Assembly (NCBI GenBank): GCA_009809945.1
Contig: WTPW01000193.1
Location: 165,657 to 229,656, forward strand
Length of the DNA stretch: 64,000 bases
Direction of reading: 5' to 3'
DNA from: Gigaspora margarita
Lineage: Eukaryota; Glomeromycota; Glomeromycetes; Diversisporales; Gigasporaceae
Position 1 is the first letter of the stretch, and each line of letters starts with the position of its first letter. Below, piece by piece: positions 10,776 through 22,881 of the stretch. The notes beneath the pieces are model-generated. The model was given only the letters and a program-made list of their open reading frames with translations. It was not told where the DNA came from and ran no database searches. The position numbers and the translations under genes were made by a program.

Positions 10776-11536
10776 AAAAATTGATATAAAAGGGGAGCGT
10801 TTAAAGCATGGTGCCTTAAGAAATGTCCCGATCCTCTTCTACAACTTCGATAATAACTAAAAACAGCTTAAAAAGATCAGTTTTCTAAAATTATTGATTC
10901 AATATAGCAAAAAAAAAAAAAACGGTTCAAAAAGTTTGGAACCATAGGTAGGAATAACATCATCATTTTCTGGTAATATTCGACGAGTTAATTGGTGCTG
11001 GAGTGCTCCAATTATTGCATTTGAACAAGATACTGTGTGTTACACTGTACATATGAATAACTTTCTAATGGTAAATTGTTTTTTTTTCATATTATTAGCA
11101 TGTTTCTTATTAAATTTGTCAGGAACTACTTGTACAAACAAAATATTATATTTTTCTATTGTAGACAGATTATTTCAAGGTAGTAAAACATGTAATATAA
11201 GAAACAAAAATATTAGAATATAATAATCTAGGATTTTTAGTGTTTGCTTTTTACAAAGGAATTTGAATATTAGCAGAATGATCTATCCCATTATATAATT
11301 ATATATTTATACAATGACTAATATTCTCATTTTTGAAAATACTAATGTATTTTTTATTATTGTATAGTTTCTTATGATATGAATGCCCAATTTTTTTTCC
11401 ATATTGTATATCTGAAACTAAATCGGACATTCAATCGTCAGACAACTATACAATAACTACAAAGTATGAGCTAGTTTATGCAATTTTTGAAAATCTGTTA
11501 TTATGATTCTTTAAATATGACGTGAATTCTTCACAA

Positions 11537-13076
11537 TCATTGTAAATCTTCACAAGGGACTACAAGACAATTTGTACCCTTACAACAAACTGGAAAGCCC
11601 TAAATAAATTAAAAATATAATTAATAATTAATAAAATTAACTAAATAAAGTTTAAATTGTACTTACGGTGCTAGGGCACTAATTAAAAATTTAATTAATA
11701 TATAGTAAAATTAACTACCGGTATAACATTTAAAGCTTATATATATATTTACATTTTTAGGATTAAAGCTTCCGAAATTGCAAGTAGGAAATTCCTTAAT
11801 TAATTAAAAAAATATGATTATTAATATAAAAAAAATTACAATAACAATTAAAGCTTAAAAGAAATAGTATTTACGTTGGGACAGCACTCCTAAATAAATT
11901 AAAATATTATTAATAATAATGTATCAAAATTAACTATAATGTTTAACACTTACTGGGCCACAACAATAAGTATTCTAAATCAATTAAAAAAAAAAATTAA
12001 TAATCATAATAGGTCAATTATAAAATTTAAAACTTAAAAAAATATAATATTTACCTTAAGACAGCAACCGCCCTAAATAGATTAAAAAAAAGTATAATCA
12101 ATAATAAAACAAAATTAACTATAATATCTAATCTTGAAAAATATAATATTTACACCACAGGCAACGGGACGATCCTAAATAGATTAAAAATCTAATTAAT
12201 AAAAAACATTAACTATCAAGTTTAAAGCGTAAAAAATAGTATTTACACTAGGACAGGAGCTACTCTAAATAGATTAAAAATTAAGATCAATGATATAATA
12301 AAACTCAATATAATTAACATTTAAAAAAATTATGAGATAGTCTTACATTGGCGTCATCCTGAATATATAAAAATAAATTATTAAATAGAGTATTATCAAT
12401 ATTATAAAATCATCGTAGCTTTATCTTAATATATTTTTATATTATAAAATATTCAAATTGAAAGTAACCAGCCAATATTAAATAAAACATAACAATAAAT
12501 TATTCATTAAAAAAGTTGTTGATCATACGACGATATTGGATGCCGCAAAGAAACCACATTTCAGCCTTTAAATTCATAATTTATCGGATACAATCTTTAA
12601 TAATCTGAATAGTCAGATGAACACTAAGTATGAAACTTCAAAGACTGGTTTTCTTTGCAGAATCTAAATAGTCATATCGAATAATATGAAAATCTAAAAA
12701 ATTAACTTTTTAAATAGAAATATAAAGATAGTTTTGCCTATAATACTGTAATAAGACACAATTTTATACTTCAACAATTTTTGTGAAGGTGGTTATCGAT
12801 CTGTAAAGGTATCATCATCTCTACTAGACCATATACTTACAATGACGTTTCTGCGAAAAAGGATAATATCGAATTAATAGATGAATAATTTTTTTTTAAT
12901 AAAAAAAACCAATTAGATCTAAATAAGGCATACTGGCTCTTAGTACTTAGAGGTGTAACTATATCTAACTTTTGAAATGCAGGCAACTTATCCCTAGAGA
13001 ATAATCTACCATCCGAAAAGCCATGCAGTAAGTAAGTAAACATGAAGATTAGCAAAGCGATGTGTATATTTTTCAT
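11537..13076 (-). CDS. Secreted cysteine-rich protein encoded by micro-exons
   Basis: An apparently intact gene of eleven exons: 13076-12934 (143 nt), 12850-12841 (10), 12358-12347 (12), 12264-12247 (18), 12174-12154 (21), 12072-12055 (18), 11974-11954 (21), 11889-11875 (15), 11794-11753 (42), 11678-11667 (12) and 11599-11537 (63, ends TGA). Nearly all introns are 64-83 nt, start GTAA (GTATGC for the first) and mostly end ATTTAG. Only the second is long (482 nt) and might hide a further exon. Exon 1 begins MKNIHIALLIFMFTYLLHG, a clear signal peptide. The joins give Q-NVI, then the micro-exon peptides DDAN, SSSCPS, DRPVACG, GGCCLK, NTYCCGP, ECCPN, EFPTCNFGSFNPKN and CPST, then GFPVCCKGTNCLVVPCEDLQ. 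The product is 124 residues with 14 cysteines, four of them in GxCC or xxCC pairs, in a spacing reminiscent of granulin-like knots. Every exon from the third on is phase 0 at both ends, so any could be skipped without changing frame. Function unknown; secreted effector or wall protein are guesses. Confidence 0.8.
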
Positions 13077-13232
13077 GGTTTATAAAACAATATAAAAAGT
13101 TTGTTTTTCTTTATCAAAAAATTTTTTTCGAGGTATTTTATACGTTCATTATAGATGACGTTGTTATTACCGTTACTGGTTACTAACAATAGAATCTGCA
13201 CATCTTACTAAGTTGGTATGCAAATAATTAGT

Positions 13233-13244
13233 CCTATATTTATG
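13233..13244 (-). promoter_or_regulatory. TATA-like box upstream of the micro-exon gene
   Basis: CATAAATATAGG on the minus strand lies about 160 bases upstream of the ATG at 13076. In DNA this AT-rich such a match is expected often; position is the only support. Confidence 0.2.
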
Positions 13245-13249
13245 CTTTT

Positions 13250-14160
13250 TATACTCTCTTTGGGTAATCAAAGTACGAACTAATAGCAAAAAAATCGTTT
13301 CCTAATAATTATATTAACTGAGACTTGATCTACATAGCCAATTGAATTTCAAATAATCCTGAAACATGAGATTTTTTCCATGGTTATAAGTAGAGATGGG
13401 CAAAATGGTATTTGTCTGTACCATGCATGCTATATACAACACAGTTTAAAAGATATATACAATATTTAATAGTAACTTTTAATTCACTGGTCCGTTTTTT
13501 ATGGGTTTACTACCTAAATGAGACGATTACAACAATTCCAAATAGCTCAATCATAGCTCTTGAGATCATTAGGATTCTGTGTAATTTTCCTAATATTAAA
13601 AATGATGCCTGGTACCTCAATGAAATTTGATTGTTTATGTTTAAATGAATTTAACGATTTCAAGGTGATATATTCTGAACTATATACAGTAAATTTACCA
13701 GCGATTGTGTGATTTTTTCCTATTTTGCTTAATAACGTATATCGATACATATTCCATTTTTGAAAAAATTTGACAACTATGATCAAATACATACTACGGT
13801 ACAGTGAGTGATTACGTTTTTATTAGTCGTATCAAAAACAAGATTCAATGTGTAAAAAACTTTAAATATCTTCACTCTTCTAATAAAATTATCGTCTGTC
13901 ATGTTTGCTCTGTATATTTTTATCAATTATTTTGATCTTAAGGCATTTCTGATTACAGACATTAAGTCTCATGACTATAGTAGAAAATCTCGTTCTCCTG
14001 TATAACCCATTTTTTAGTTTAACTACGACAATAGTTCGTATTTATCCCTTTAAAGAATGGCTCAAAATTATTATAAGGAACGAATTGTATTACTTTTTCG
14101 TATCAGATCTATTCCACGATATAAATAACTACAGTATATTAAAATGGAAATCAATAGTGG
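13250..14160. other. No recognisable gene
   Basis: Overlapping short frames on both strands at 13412-13792 and 13971-14228 show no domain or matching splice signals. This is the upstream flank of the micro-exon gene, running into transposon DNA. Confidence 0.4.
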
Positions 14161-14164
14161 TGGG

Positions 14165-14290
14165 TAGCGTAGCTAGTCGTGTAACGCTAATTTTTCAGCG
14201 TAACGCTAAAATTTCGGCGTCATGCTGATTCCAGCGTAACGCTTAATTTTTAGCGTATTTCTGAAAATTCAACGTAATGCTCTAAAATTT
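14165..14290. mobile_element. AGCGTAACGCT word array (hAT-type end)
   Basis: Seven or more degenerate copies of agcgtaacgct in both orientations. The same words recur at 15752-15767, 16600-16740 and 18095-18105, so this is a dispersed family. The segment 14385-14480 also matches the inverse of 16400-16500, supporting a shared, rearranged element. Exact ends were not found. Confidence 0.45.
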
Positions 14291-14619
14291 CTAAATGTAT
14301 ATAAACTGAATAAAGTCAAATAAGAAGTTCCACATACTCTTAAAATATAAATAAAAAGTTTCATATACTTATCTAAGTTTTTCCTCTGAATTCGATTTTA
14401 ACTTTAATAAATCCTGCGGGACTCAATTCGATGGATTGAATTAACTTGTAACTTCGCCTCGGTTTATTAAGACTCGAATTCTCCGTATACGGTTAGAGCT
14501 GGATTGGCCTAATTATATTGATTTCGTACACTTCGTACGTACGATTTAACCGTTACACTAGATGATCAGTATAATACAAATTATTATATTTGAATATTTA
14601 ATCAGTTCGTACGGTATGA

Positions 14620-14918
14620 CCGGGATGGTAAATGACTTTAAATGACCCAAATGACTCAAATGACAAATGACCAGTCATTGGTCATTTCACGGCCCAAATG
14701 ACTTAAGAAGGTCATTTAACTCTGGTTAATTGATTATCCAATAATTTTAGCCAATCAAAATTGATTATAGTTCTCCGTAAAATGAAACGTCGCTAGATAC
14801 TATCCAATAAAATTTATTACACATGATAAATAGCTGATGACCCCAAATGACCGGTCATCATTTGATGAATGATTGCCATTTGTATTTTGGCTAAATAACC
14901 AGGTCATTTCCATACCTG
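14620..14918. mobile_element. hAT-type MITE with AATGACC words, 299 bp
   Basis: The ends read CCGGGATGGTAAATGAC and CAGGTATGGAAATGACC (inverse strand). The words aaatgacyca and ggtcattt repeat inside both ends. The 8-bp flanks (cggtatga, ttgtaaag) do not match well, so placement in hAT rests on the termini and architecture. Confidence 0.55.
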
Positions 14919-15226
14919 TTGTAAAGCGACATTCCAATCGAATCATAAGGTCAGGTATGAAGTGTTAAAAAAACAAAACAGCAGTCAAAAAATAACGTAC
15001 TTACTTTTTTAAAAAAAAAAAGTAGTCAAAAAATAATGTGTTTACTTTTTTTAAAAAAAAGTAGTCAAAAAATAATGTATTTACTTTTTTAAAAAAAAAA
15101 AAGTTCGTGAATAATAATTTACTAATTACAAAATGAATAAATCATTTTCGAATTTACAAATGGCATGAATTGAGAAATGATGCGAACATATATATTATTT
15201 AAAAATGCATTATATTAAATCTATAA

Positions 15227-17245
15227 ATTAGCAGAATAGTATGGTACGATTTGATAAAATCCACACTATACCATACCATACGGATCTGGTAGCTATACAA
15301 TGAAGTTGACAGGGCGTAGGATCGATTTCCTGTCACGTGACTTTCTGGCATCAATTGTTTTTGAGGAAAAAATTGATTTATGTTAGGGTTTGGATTCATG
15401 TTGGTGGTTAGAAGTAACATATATAGTGAGGAAACCTTTTGTTAGGCCAGAAAGCGATTTGCTAGAATAAATCTTACGATAAATACGATTTTTGCAAAAC
15501 AAACGTTTGTTTTTTGAATTTCTTTACGTTACACCTGATCCTGATTTTTAATTGGCTAATTGACGTCGGAATATCTCGTGACCGGGAAATTGTTCAAGCA
15601 TTGATTCTTTCATTTTTGATTTATTATCAAAATTGAACTTAATGTCTACAATAAATAAAAATTAGTATGATAAAAAATTTGAAAAATATATCATGTGTGA
15701 AAACATATTAAAGATATATAGGCCGCTTATCAATTATTCGAGGAAACAAATATAACGCTAACGCTAAAAAAATGTAAAAATTGTAAAGCTACCAGATTAG
15801 TGATACGGGTCGATGAAAAAATCGTGGGCCGAGGCCGATCCCAAAAAAGCTCAGGCCGGTCGACCAGGCCGACATTTAGCTAGTGTGATTTTTTTTGATC
15901 AGAATCAGTCAACATTTATCTATATTAAACGTGTAAAAGGCCATTAGGTAATTTTTTGTCGAATTCTAGTAATATTGAATTATTAATTTTTATTCTTTTT
16001 GTCCTTGAGAAAAATTCCAGCATGTTAATATTTTATGTTGGTTGATTGTCTATTGTAACAGTTGAATTGAGAGAGCGGTAAAACAATATAGACAATAGTG
16101 CAATTTAAACTCCAGCCAATTACGATGAGAAGTAAATAGGGTGATAGCAAGAGAGAGAGGTTATAATGATAAAGGGTTAACGAACGAAATGATACTGGGT
16201 TATAAAGGTGATATAGGATGATGGAGTAGTACTGATAATGATTGATATCGATATGGGTGATAAATATATAATTAAAAGTATCATTGAATTTGGNTTGATG
16301 ATTAGGTGGAATCGGGCTTGGAAACTATACGAAGTTCAATTTATAACCNGAGTCACNTGAGTAATTCAAAAGAATTAACAAAACTCATCACACAGAATTN
16401 GAGTTATAATAAGCCAATACGAAGTTACAAGTCAATTCAGTCCGTCGAATTAAGTCTCGCAAGGTTTATTAAGGTTAAAGTCGAATTCAAAAGATAAGGG
16501 TTTTACTTTTATTATTTGCTTGCATTTTTANATCNAACGTCGAACTTATCAAATTGGATCGAGAACTTATATGTAGCTTTATTATTTTTGTATCGCTACA
16601 GTGTTTATGCTATTAATTTAGCATCTACGTTAATCATTTAGCGTTATACTAATAAATTAGCATTAGCGCTATAGATTCAGCGCTGACGCTATAGATTCAA
16701 CGTTGACGCAAAATTAAATGCACTGCGCTTTTTCTCGCCACATACGATTCCCTTATTTATATAACTAATTGTTTCTATCGTAAGAATTATTATCTTACTA
16801 ATTTAGAAATACTATCAAATACTTAACGTGTAAATAAAATCACGACAAATAAAATATAATGAAATAAAATAATATTTATATATAAGAAAAAAAAATAAAA
16901 ATTTACACTATCGCTATTTTAATCCATTACACTATGCCTCCGAACATTCTGATACTTAGAATTATTTGCTGGTTTATCACCTAAATAAGTCAATTTCCTT
17001 ACATTATTATAAATGACTAGCCGATTTTTATTTAATTCCTAGACTGAAATATGCTTTAGAAGAGAATTAATTTTAACACTTCTCTTACCAACTGGCCCGG
17101 CCCACAAAGGTGCAGGCCGAGGGTCAACCCGCCCATCGACCCAGCTGTTGGGCTGGGGTCGACCCATATCACTATACCAGATCTGCATGGTATGGTATGG
17201 TGTGGATTTTATCAAAGCGTACCATACTTTTCTGCTAATATATAT
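15227..17245. mobile_element. GTATGG-word TIR element, copy 1, split by insertion
   Basis: The inverted ends read GCAGAATAGTATGGTACG and its diverged inverse, with long subterminal words accataccatac/gtatggtatgg and a TA on each side. The body matches copy 2 (17571-18195) base for base over several hundred positions. Copy 1 is interrupted by the hAT element at 15798-17174. It has no coding capacity. Confidence 0.65.
15798..17174. mobile_element. hAT element, 1377 bp, exact TSD and empty site
   Basis: The ends read TAGTGATACGGGTCGA and its inverse TCGACCCATATCACTA. The 8 bp taccagat occur exactly at 15790-15797 and 17175-17182. Copy 2 of the surrounding element has a single taccagat at 18130-18137 with no insertion, a true empty site. 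Subterminal words are ggccgaggccgatc-like. The interior has several N bases and no transposase; a 63-codon frame at 16306-16497 is not supported. Confidence 0.9.
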
Positions 17246-17570
17246 ATTTAATATAATAGCAGATCAATATGATACGGTTTAATAACATTGCATCCATACC
17301 ATACTGACCTGGCATGTCATACCATTGATCTTCTATAATCCTGTATAGACCGAATTTAAGATCTATACTATATGATCAGCTATAATTCCCAACCCTAACG
17401 CTAATATATATTACATTGGATCAGTATAGTATAGATTTAAAATTCAGCCTATGCTATACAGATCAGGTATTACGAATATCAGTATGGTATGACATACCAG
17501 ATCAGTATGGTATGGATGCAATTTTATCAAACTGTACCATACTGATCTGCTATTATATTAAACCTTTATT

Positions 17571-18195
17571 TTAGCAGAACAGTATGGTACGATTGATAAA
17601 ATCCACACCATACCATACCATACAGATCTGGTAGTTGACAGGGCGTAGGATCGATTTTCCTGTCATGTGACTTTCCGGCATCAATTGTCTTTGAGGAAAA
17701 AAAGATTTATGTTAGGGTTTGGGTTCATGTGGTAGTTAGAAGGAGCATTATATAGCAAAATTGTGTGAGGAAACTTTTTTGTTGGGCCAGAAAGACGATT
17801 TGCTAGTATAAATCTTATGATAAATACGATTTTTGCAAAACAAACGTTTGTTTTGAATTTCTTTACGTTACACCTGATCCTGATTTTTAATTGGCTAATT
17901 GATGTCAGAAGATCATGTGACCGGGAATTTGTTCAAGCATTAATTCTTTCATTTGTGATTTATTATCAAAATTGAACTTAATGTCTATACTAAAGAAATA
18001 TTAGTATGATAAAAAGGTTGAAAAATATATCATGTGTGAAAACTTATATTAAAGATATCTAGTTCGCTTATCAATTATTCAAGGAAACAAATATAACGCT
18101 AACGCTAAAAAATGTAAAAATTGTATAGCTACCAGATCCGTATGATATGGTATGGTGTGGATTTTATCAAGGTGTACCATACCGTTCTGCTAATA
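17571..18195. mobile_element. GTATGG-word TIR element, copy 2
   Basis: The ends read GCAGAACAGTATGGTACG and GCAGAACGGTATGGTACACC-like (inverse strand), flanked by TA. It closely matches copy 1. Additional, more decayed copies of its words fill 17175-17560 and 19500-20030. Confidence 0.65.
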
Positions 18196-18227
18196 TATAT
18201 CTTTAATATAATACAGTAACAGCAGAT

Positions 18228-19501
18228 TAGTGCTCCGAATCAGGTCAGGTCAACCCAAAAATTTCGGGATGGGTTCGGGCCAGGTCGGGTTCGGGTTGGA
18301 AAAATCTGACCCGGAAATTTCGAGTCGGGTTCAGGTCGGGTTCGGGTTGGAAAAATCTGACCCGGAAATTTCGAGTCGGGTTCAGGTCGGGTTCGGGTTG
18401 AACGTTAACCTGACCCGAACCTGACCCGACCCAACCCGACCCAAAAATTATTCAAATAAAAGATGCTCGAAAAAAGCATTTTATGTTTTTTTTAAGGTTC
18501 TAATAGCAAATTCATATGTATTTATAAATAATATTTTAAATAAAACCTCAAAAGACAGTCAAGTATGCACCAATCAGATTTCTTTTAGCGATTGAGTCAT
18601 GGAATATTCTCAATTTTGATTGGTTAACAGTCACTGATCTGTGAATTTTGCCCATATTACATAATTGTTTACTAATTTCTGGCCGTAATTAACTTGATTT
18701 TTTCATTACAAAAATAGAAAATTTTGGAAAATAATCCCGCATTATGGAAAAATTAACCCAGGAACAATTTTCGCTTAATGGGCTCTGTGGTTTCATTAGC
18801 AAAATTCCGAGTAATTCTGGTCAAATTTTTTTGATCATCGCTCTTAGCCAATCAAAATTGAGGATCTGCTTGTTGTGACAGCTACTGTACACCTGATTAT
18901 TTATAAATTTTTATGCGCTTATGATTTGATCGCTTTGTTACCATTATAATTTTTAAATATGTATTTAGATAATAATATTTTAAAAAAATTGATAAAATTA
19001 AGGCAAATCTGAATTGATAAATTTAATAATTATAAGATCAAATGTTTTAAAAGTAGGTAAAGTTTATATAAGCATTTTTATTTGTAATCAATGCTGTAAG
19101 ATTTATAAGAAATGATTATTATTTTAATAAGAAATTACATTCCTCATGATCATATATACATCAATCCCGTGAATCCCACAAATCCCGCACGGGATTTTTT
19201 AAAAAATCAGGATTTGCCCATCACTAATTGTGCTTAGATTTGATTAGCCAACTTCGACTATCATCGTTACATGAATTATTAAACGTTTAAGCGCAAAAAG
19301 GGCAATTGAATTCATTTTTTTAAAAAATTTAATATATTAGCTCTAAAATTTCGGGTCAGGTTCGCGTCAGGTTGGGTCAGTTCGGGTTCAGTTCAGGTTG
19401 AAGCTCTAATCTGAAAGTTTTCAACCCAACCCGACCTGAAGTTTCGGGTCGAGTTTGGGTTGGCTCATAACCCGACCCAACCTAATCCGTTCGGAGCACT
19501 A
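18228..19501. mobile_element. hAT element, 1274 bp, 7/8 TSD
   Basis: The ends read TAGTGCTCCGAATCAGG and TAGTGCTCCGAACGGATTAGG-like (inverse strand). The flanks are cagcagat (18220-18227) and tagcagat (19502-19509). Both ends carry arrays of the word gggtcgggttcgggttgg or its inverse. A 64-codon frame (18230-18424) is just this array read as protein. No transposase is present. Confidence 0.85.
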
Positions 19502-19865
19502 TAGCAGATTAATATAGTACGGTTTGATAAAATTGCATCTATACCATACTGATCTAGCATGTCGCACCATACTGATCTTCTGTAATCCCATACAGATCTG
19601 CTCACCTATACTACACTGATCTGTGAAATACCTTTATACAATACGTAATTATTATCAGTAGTTTAGTACATTGCTGTGGTCTCATGATCTGCACCATGAT
19701 TTGACCTAGGTCTTTTTTCGAATCGAGAAATAACACGTGTCAATCCAGAATTGACGTAATTTTAGAAATGACGCTAACACTGTACTATACTAAACTGCTC
19801 ATCAGTATAGGTCAATCTTTTTAAATCTATACCATACTACAGATCTGCAAAATTCTATTAAACTA

Positions 19866-20030
19866 ACGCTCATATATATAATACCTGATTTGTATAGTAC
19901 ATATTGTAAAACCGGCCTATACTATACTGAACAGCTCATCTATCCATATTTATCTGCAACTTTATAGTATAGTATAGGCCAGTTTTACAATATATACTAT
20001 ACGGATCAGGTATTATATATATGAGCGACT
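19866..20030. repeat. Foldback, about 60-bp arms
   Basis: CGCTCATATATATAATACCT on the left is mirrored by AGGTATTATATATATGAGCG on the right, with further mirrored blocks (gtatagta, gtaaaac, ctatactata). The loop is short. It belongs to the same gatctg/tatactgatc word cluster that fills 17.2-20.0 kb. Confidence 0.65.
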
Positions 20031-20406
20031 TGTCTAATCAAGGTAACACCCACTGATACACTGAAATTCATAGTGTGGAATGCAGATATTAAATTTTAAC
20101 CAATCGGCTAAACTGTAATAAAAAGGTGGTCCAGACCATTTTTTATATTTCGATGATAGAATCACTTTAACAGGCTAAACTAATTAAAAACAACTCCAAT
20201 ATATTAATTTAGGTGCTTGAGAGGTCATAAATCTTTTTAGACTGTTCGCAAACATCTCTCAATGCAATTGGTTATGATTGATATGATGCTAAGCATCTGG
20301 AATTAATTGATACGTACTGCAGATAATGATTGGTACCTAAACTACCCTTTTTATCTTCAAAACGAATAACTTTATGGCCTAAAACTTTAGTCTAATGAGT
20401 TTGGCG

Positions 20407-20569
20407 CAGTGTTTAAAATTGGCATGCACAAGATGCACATGTGCATGAATTTTTTTTGGATTTTTTTAGATTTTTAAAAAATCTCTTAAGTGTGCAAGTA
20501 AATTTTTTAAAAAAAGATTCACAAAATGCATTTGTGCATGTAATTTTTTTTTTTGAATTTTAAACACTG
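20407..20569. mobile_element. hAT MITE, 163 bp, 7/8 TSD
   Basis: The ends read CAGTGTTTAAAATT and its inverse AATTTTAAACACTG, with the inner word atgcacatgtgcatg repeated in both orientations. The flanks are gtttggcg (20399-20406) and gtttggca (20570-20577). Confidence 0.85.
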
Positions 20570-20952
20570 GTTTGGCATCTGAAATTTTGTTTCATAAAAC
20601 TTTGTCAGTTATTTGTTCTCTTAACGATTTGCAAATAATTTATTGCGATAACCATATTTGACGATATAAATTTTTTTTACTGTTTATAAAATCATTATTA
20701 TTTTTATACAAAAGCAATTGTAATTTCAAATTCTATTGACAATTTTTTAATTGGTTAGATATATGCAATCCAATCCAATCTACTGTATAATAAAACTATT
20801 TGACATCATGAGCATGTTGATCTGAATTAAATCAAGAACGTTACCAAAGAACATAAGTATTGAACTAATGATTAAATAAAACTCATTCTACATGTAAAAT
20901 ATCGAAATACTCATGATATTATTTATTTTAGAATAGCTTTTAACTAATTTTA

Positions 20953-21541
20953 ACCCAGATGATATCACCTCATTATAAATTTTTTTAAAAAATAAATAAG
21001 TTTACTATTAAAGGTAGGGTTAATGTTAAGCTTAAATTAGGATAGAAGGTGCAATTAGACGCTGAAAAGTTTTACTTAGAAACATAAAGCTAGTTTTCAT
21101 AATAAATTTTTTTGTTATTTAGGCCATATAAACTTAATTTTTTGGTTCTCATAACCTGGCCGGGCCATATTTTGAAAATTTTTTGAAGAAAATTTTTATA
21201 TTTTAATAACCAGGTGGGATTTCAAAAAAAATTTTATAAATTTAAAAATTTAATATATAAAATTTTTAAATAAAAGTCCAGGCGGACGGGTCATTACTTT
21301 ATTTAATACTATAACGCTGGGTTATATTTTTTAAAATTTTTTTATAATTTAAAAAATTTTAAAATTTTTTTTAAATATAAGTCCGACCGGCTGGGTCATT
21401 TTTTTGTCTCATGTTATGAGAACCAAAAAATTTACTTTATATGGCCTTAAAGATCTTTGGTTTTTTTAATTTTTTAATTAGTTTTGTTATACAAGATTCT
21501 ACAATCTGATTGGTTCTATATATAATGAGGTGAAATCACCC
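20953..21541. mobile_element. TIR element hosting a PIF MITE
   Basis: CCAGATGATATCACCTCATTATA-type sequence at the left is mirrored at the right (CACCTCATTATA shared exactly, near 20965 and 21519). The PIF-type MITE at 21122-21446 lies inside. Outer boundaries are approximate. Confidence 0.45.
21122..21446. mobile_element. PIF/Harbinger-like MITE, family A, 325 bp
   Basis: The ends read GGCCATATAAACTTAATTTT and an inverted copy ending ATGGCC, with TTA at 21119-21121 and again at 21447-21449. Inner words GGTTCTCATAACCTGGCCGG. A 3-bp TTA/TAA duplication with GGCC ends fits PIF/Harbinger MITEs. Sister copies lie at 36238 and 55605. Confidence 0.85.
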
Positions 21542-21591
21542 AGTGCAAGTTAGCAATATCTTAGAACATTATAAATTGTGTTTCACAGCTA

Positions 21592-21685
21592 AACTACTAC
21601 CTAAAATAAGGCTACTCAAAAGGTGTACAGGATTTTGTCCAAGAGCCATGAATTCTACTTCCTCAGTAGTTATTATTACATTGGG
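21592..21685 (+). CDS. Exon-like open segment, unidentified
   Basis: Between a good acceptor (GTGTTTCACAG) and a donor (GG then GTAAGTTT at about 21685) one frame stays open, reading KIRLLKRCTGFCPRAMNSTS and then SVVIITLG. No start codon, upstream exon or family could be identified. It may be a chance frame next to transposon DNA. Confidence 0.25.
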
Positions 21686-22189
21686 TAAGTTTTTATAGTG
21701 GTTTTGCACAGATTTTTAAAAATTCAATTATTAAAAATCTGTGATAATCTGTGACCCTGCCAGTGGCACTGAAGAAAATTTTTTTGCAGATTTGCACAGA
21801 TAATTAGATCTATACAAATCTGTGCAAGCTGATGTTTATATGACATAATATTCTATAAAGATTACCAAAGTACAGTAATGAATAATTTAAATCTGCTTTG
21901 AATTGATTTAATATAAGAATTAGTAATTTTATTAATGTGATTTATGCACATCTCTAATTGATTAATTGATAGTAATATAAAATTTTCTATATTGTACAAC
22001 CAATTTTTATACAAAAAGATTTATTTAAAAACTTTTATTTAATATTTATTGCAAAAAAACTCCAAAGCTTATAAATCTCAATTCTGGTATCATTCTAGTA
22101 CTCTAATATGACATAAACCTACAAAATAAGAATTGTTAGTAAAAAGAAAAATAATCTGAAAACAAAAGAACAAAAAAAAAGAACTAGTA

Positions 22190-22625
22190 TAGAGTTAATA
22201 CCTCAATCTGGATATATTTTTATATTCAGATTAATCCAAATTTATTATATCTGGATTTAAAATCACTATGTAATATTCAGGGTTGGCATGGACTGGTCAA
22301 CAGTCAAGCTTGACCAGACCAGTTTGACCAATTTGACCAGTTGGTCAAAGAGTTCAGTATCAGCCAAATTGGTCAAAGGGTATTTAAATATATATAGTAT
22401 ATATATGCATATATATTTATATAGTATATATTAATTTGTATGCTATCTTTATTTTATTAATAGACTAAGCTATTTGACCAATTTGACCAGACCATTTGAC
22501 CAATTTGACCAGACCAGTTTGATCAGTGAATTTTTGGTCGACCAGTGATTTGACCAACCCTGAGTTATATTATATAACATAGTATATATTTGGATATATA
22601 AATCCAAATAGAGGTATTAACTCTA
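22190..22625. mobile_element. hAT element, 436 bp, exact TSD in satellite
   Basis: The ends read TAGAGTTAATACC and GGTATTAACTCTA. The duplicated target aactagta is at 22182-22189 and 22626-22633. Subterminal words are ctggatatat and its inverse. The other satellite units, which contain one aactagta, act as empty sites. It hosts a second hAT element. Confidence 0.85.
22278..22563. mobile_element. Nested hAT MITE, 286 bp
   Basis: The ends read CAGGGTTGGCATGG and CCAACCCTG, with more than ten copies of the word gaccagtttgacc. The flanks gtaatatt and gttatatt differ at one of eight bases, with a one-base uncertainty at the right end. It is inserted in the 22190-22625 element, so it is younger. 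Confidence 0.75.
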
Positions 22626-22881
22626 AACTAGTATTTATTTTTTGTACAAGTTCTAGTTCCCATATTTTTATTCTTAGTACTATTCTAGTTCTCTAATAAT
22701 ATGGATCTACAAAATAAGAATTGTTAATAAAAAGAAAAATAACCCAAAAAAAAACAAAAAAAATAACAAAAAAGAACTAGTACTTATTTTTTGGTACTGG
22801 TTCTGGTTCCAAATTCTTTTTCTAGTACTATTTTAATATTCTAATGTAACAAATCTACAAAAAAAATATTATTAGTAAAAA

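Noticed and set aside
14620-14918. 8-bp TSD for this MITE
   Set aside because: The flanks cggtatga and ttgtaaag agree at too few positions; hAT placement rests on the ends only.
18230-18424. 64-codon repeat protein (GFGLEKSDPEISS repeats)
   Set aside because: It is the gggttcgggttgg subterminal array of a hAT element read in frame.
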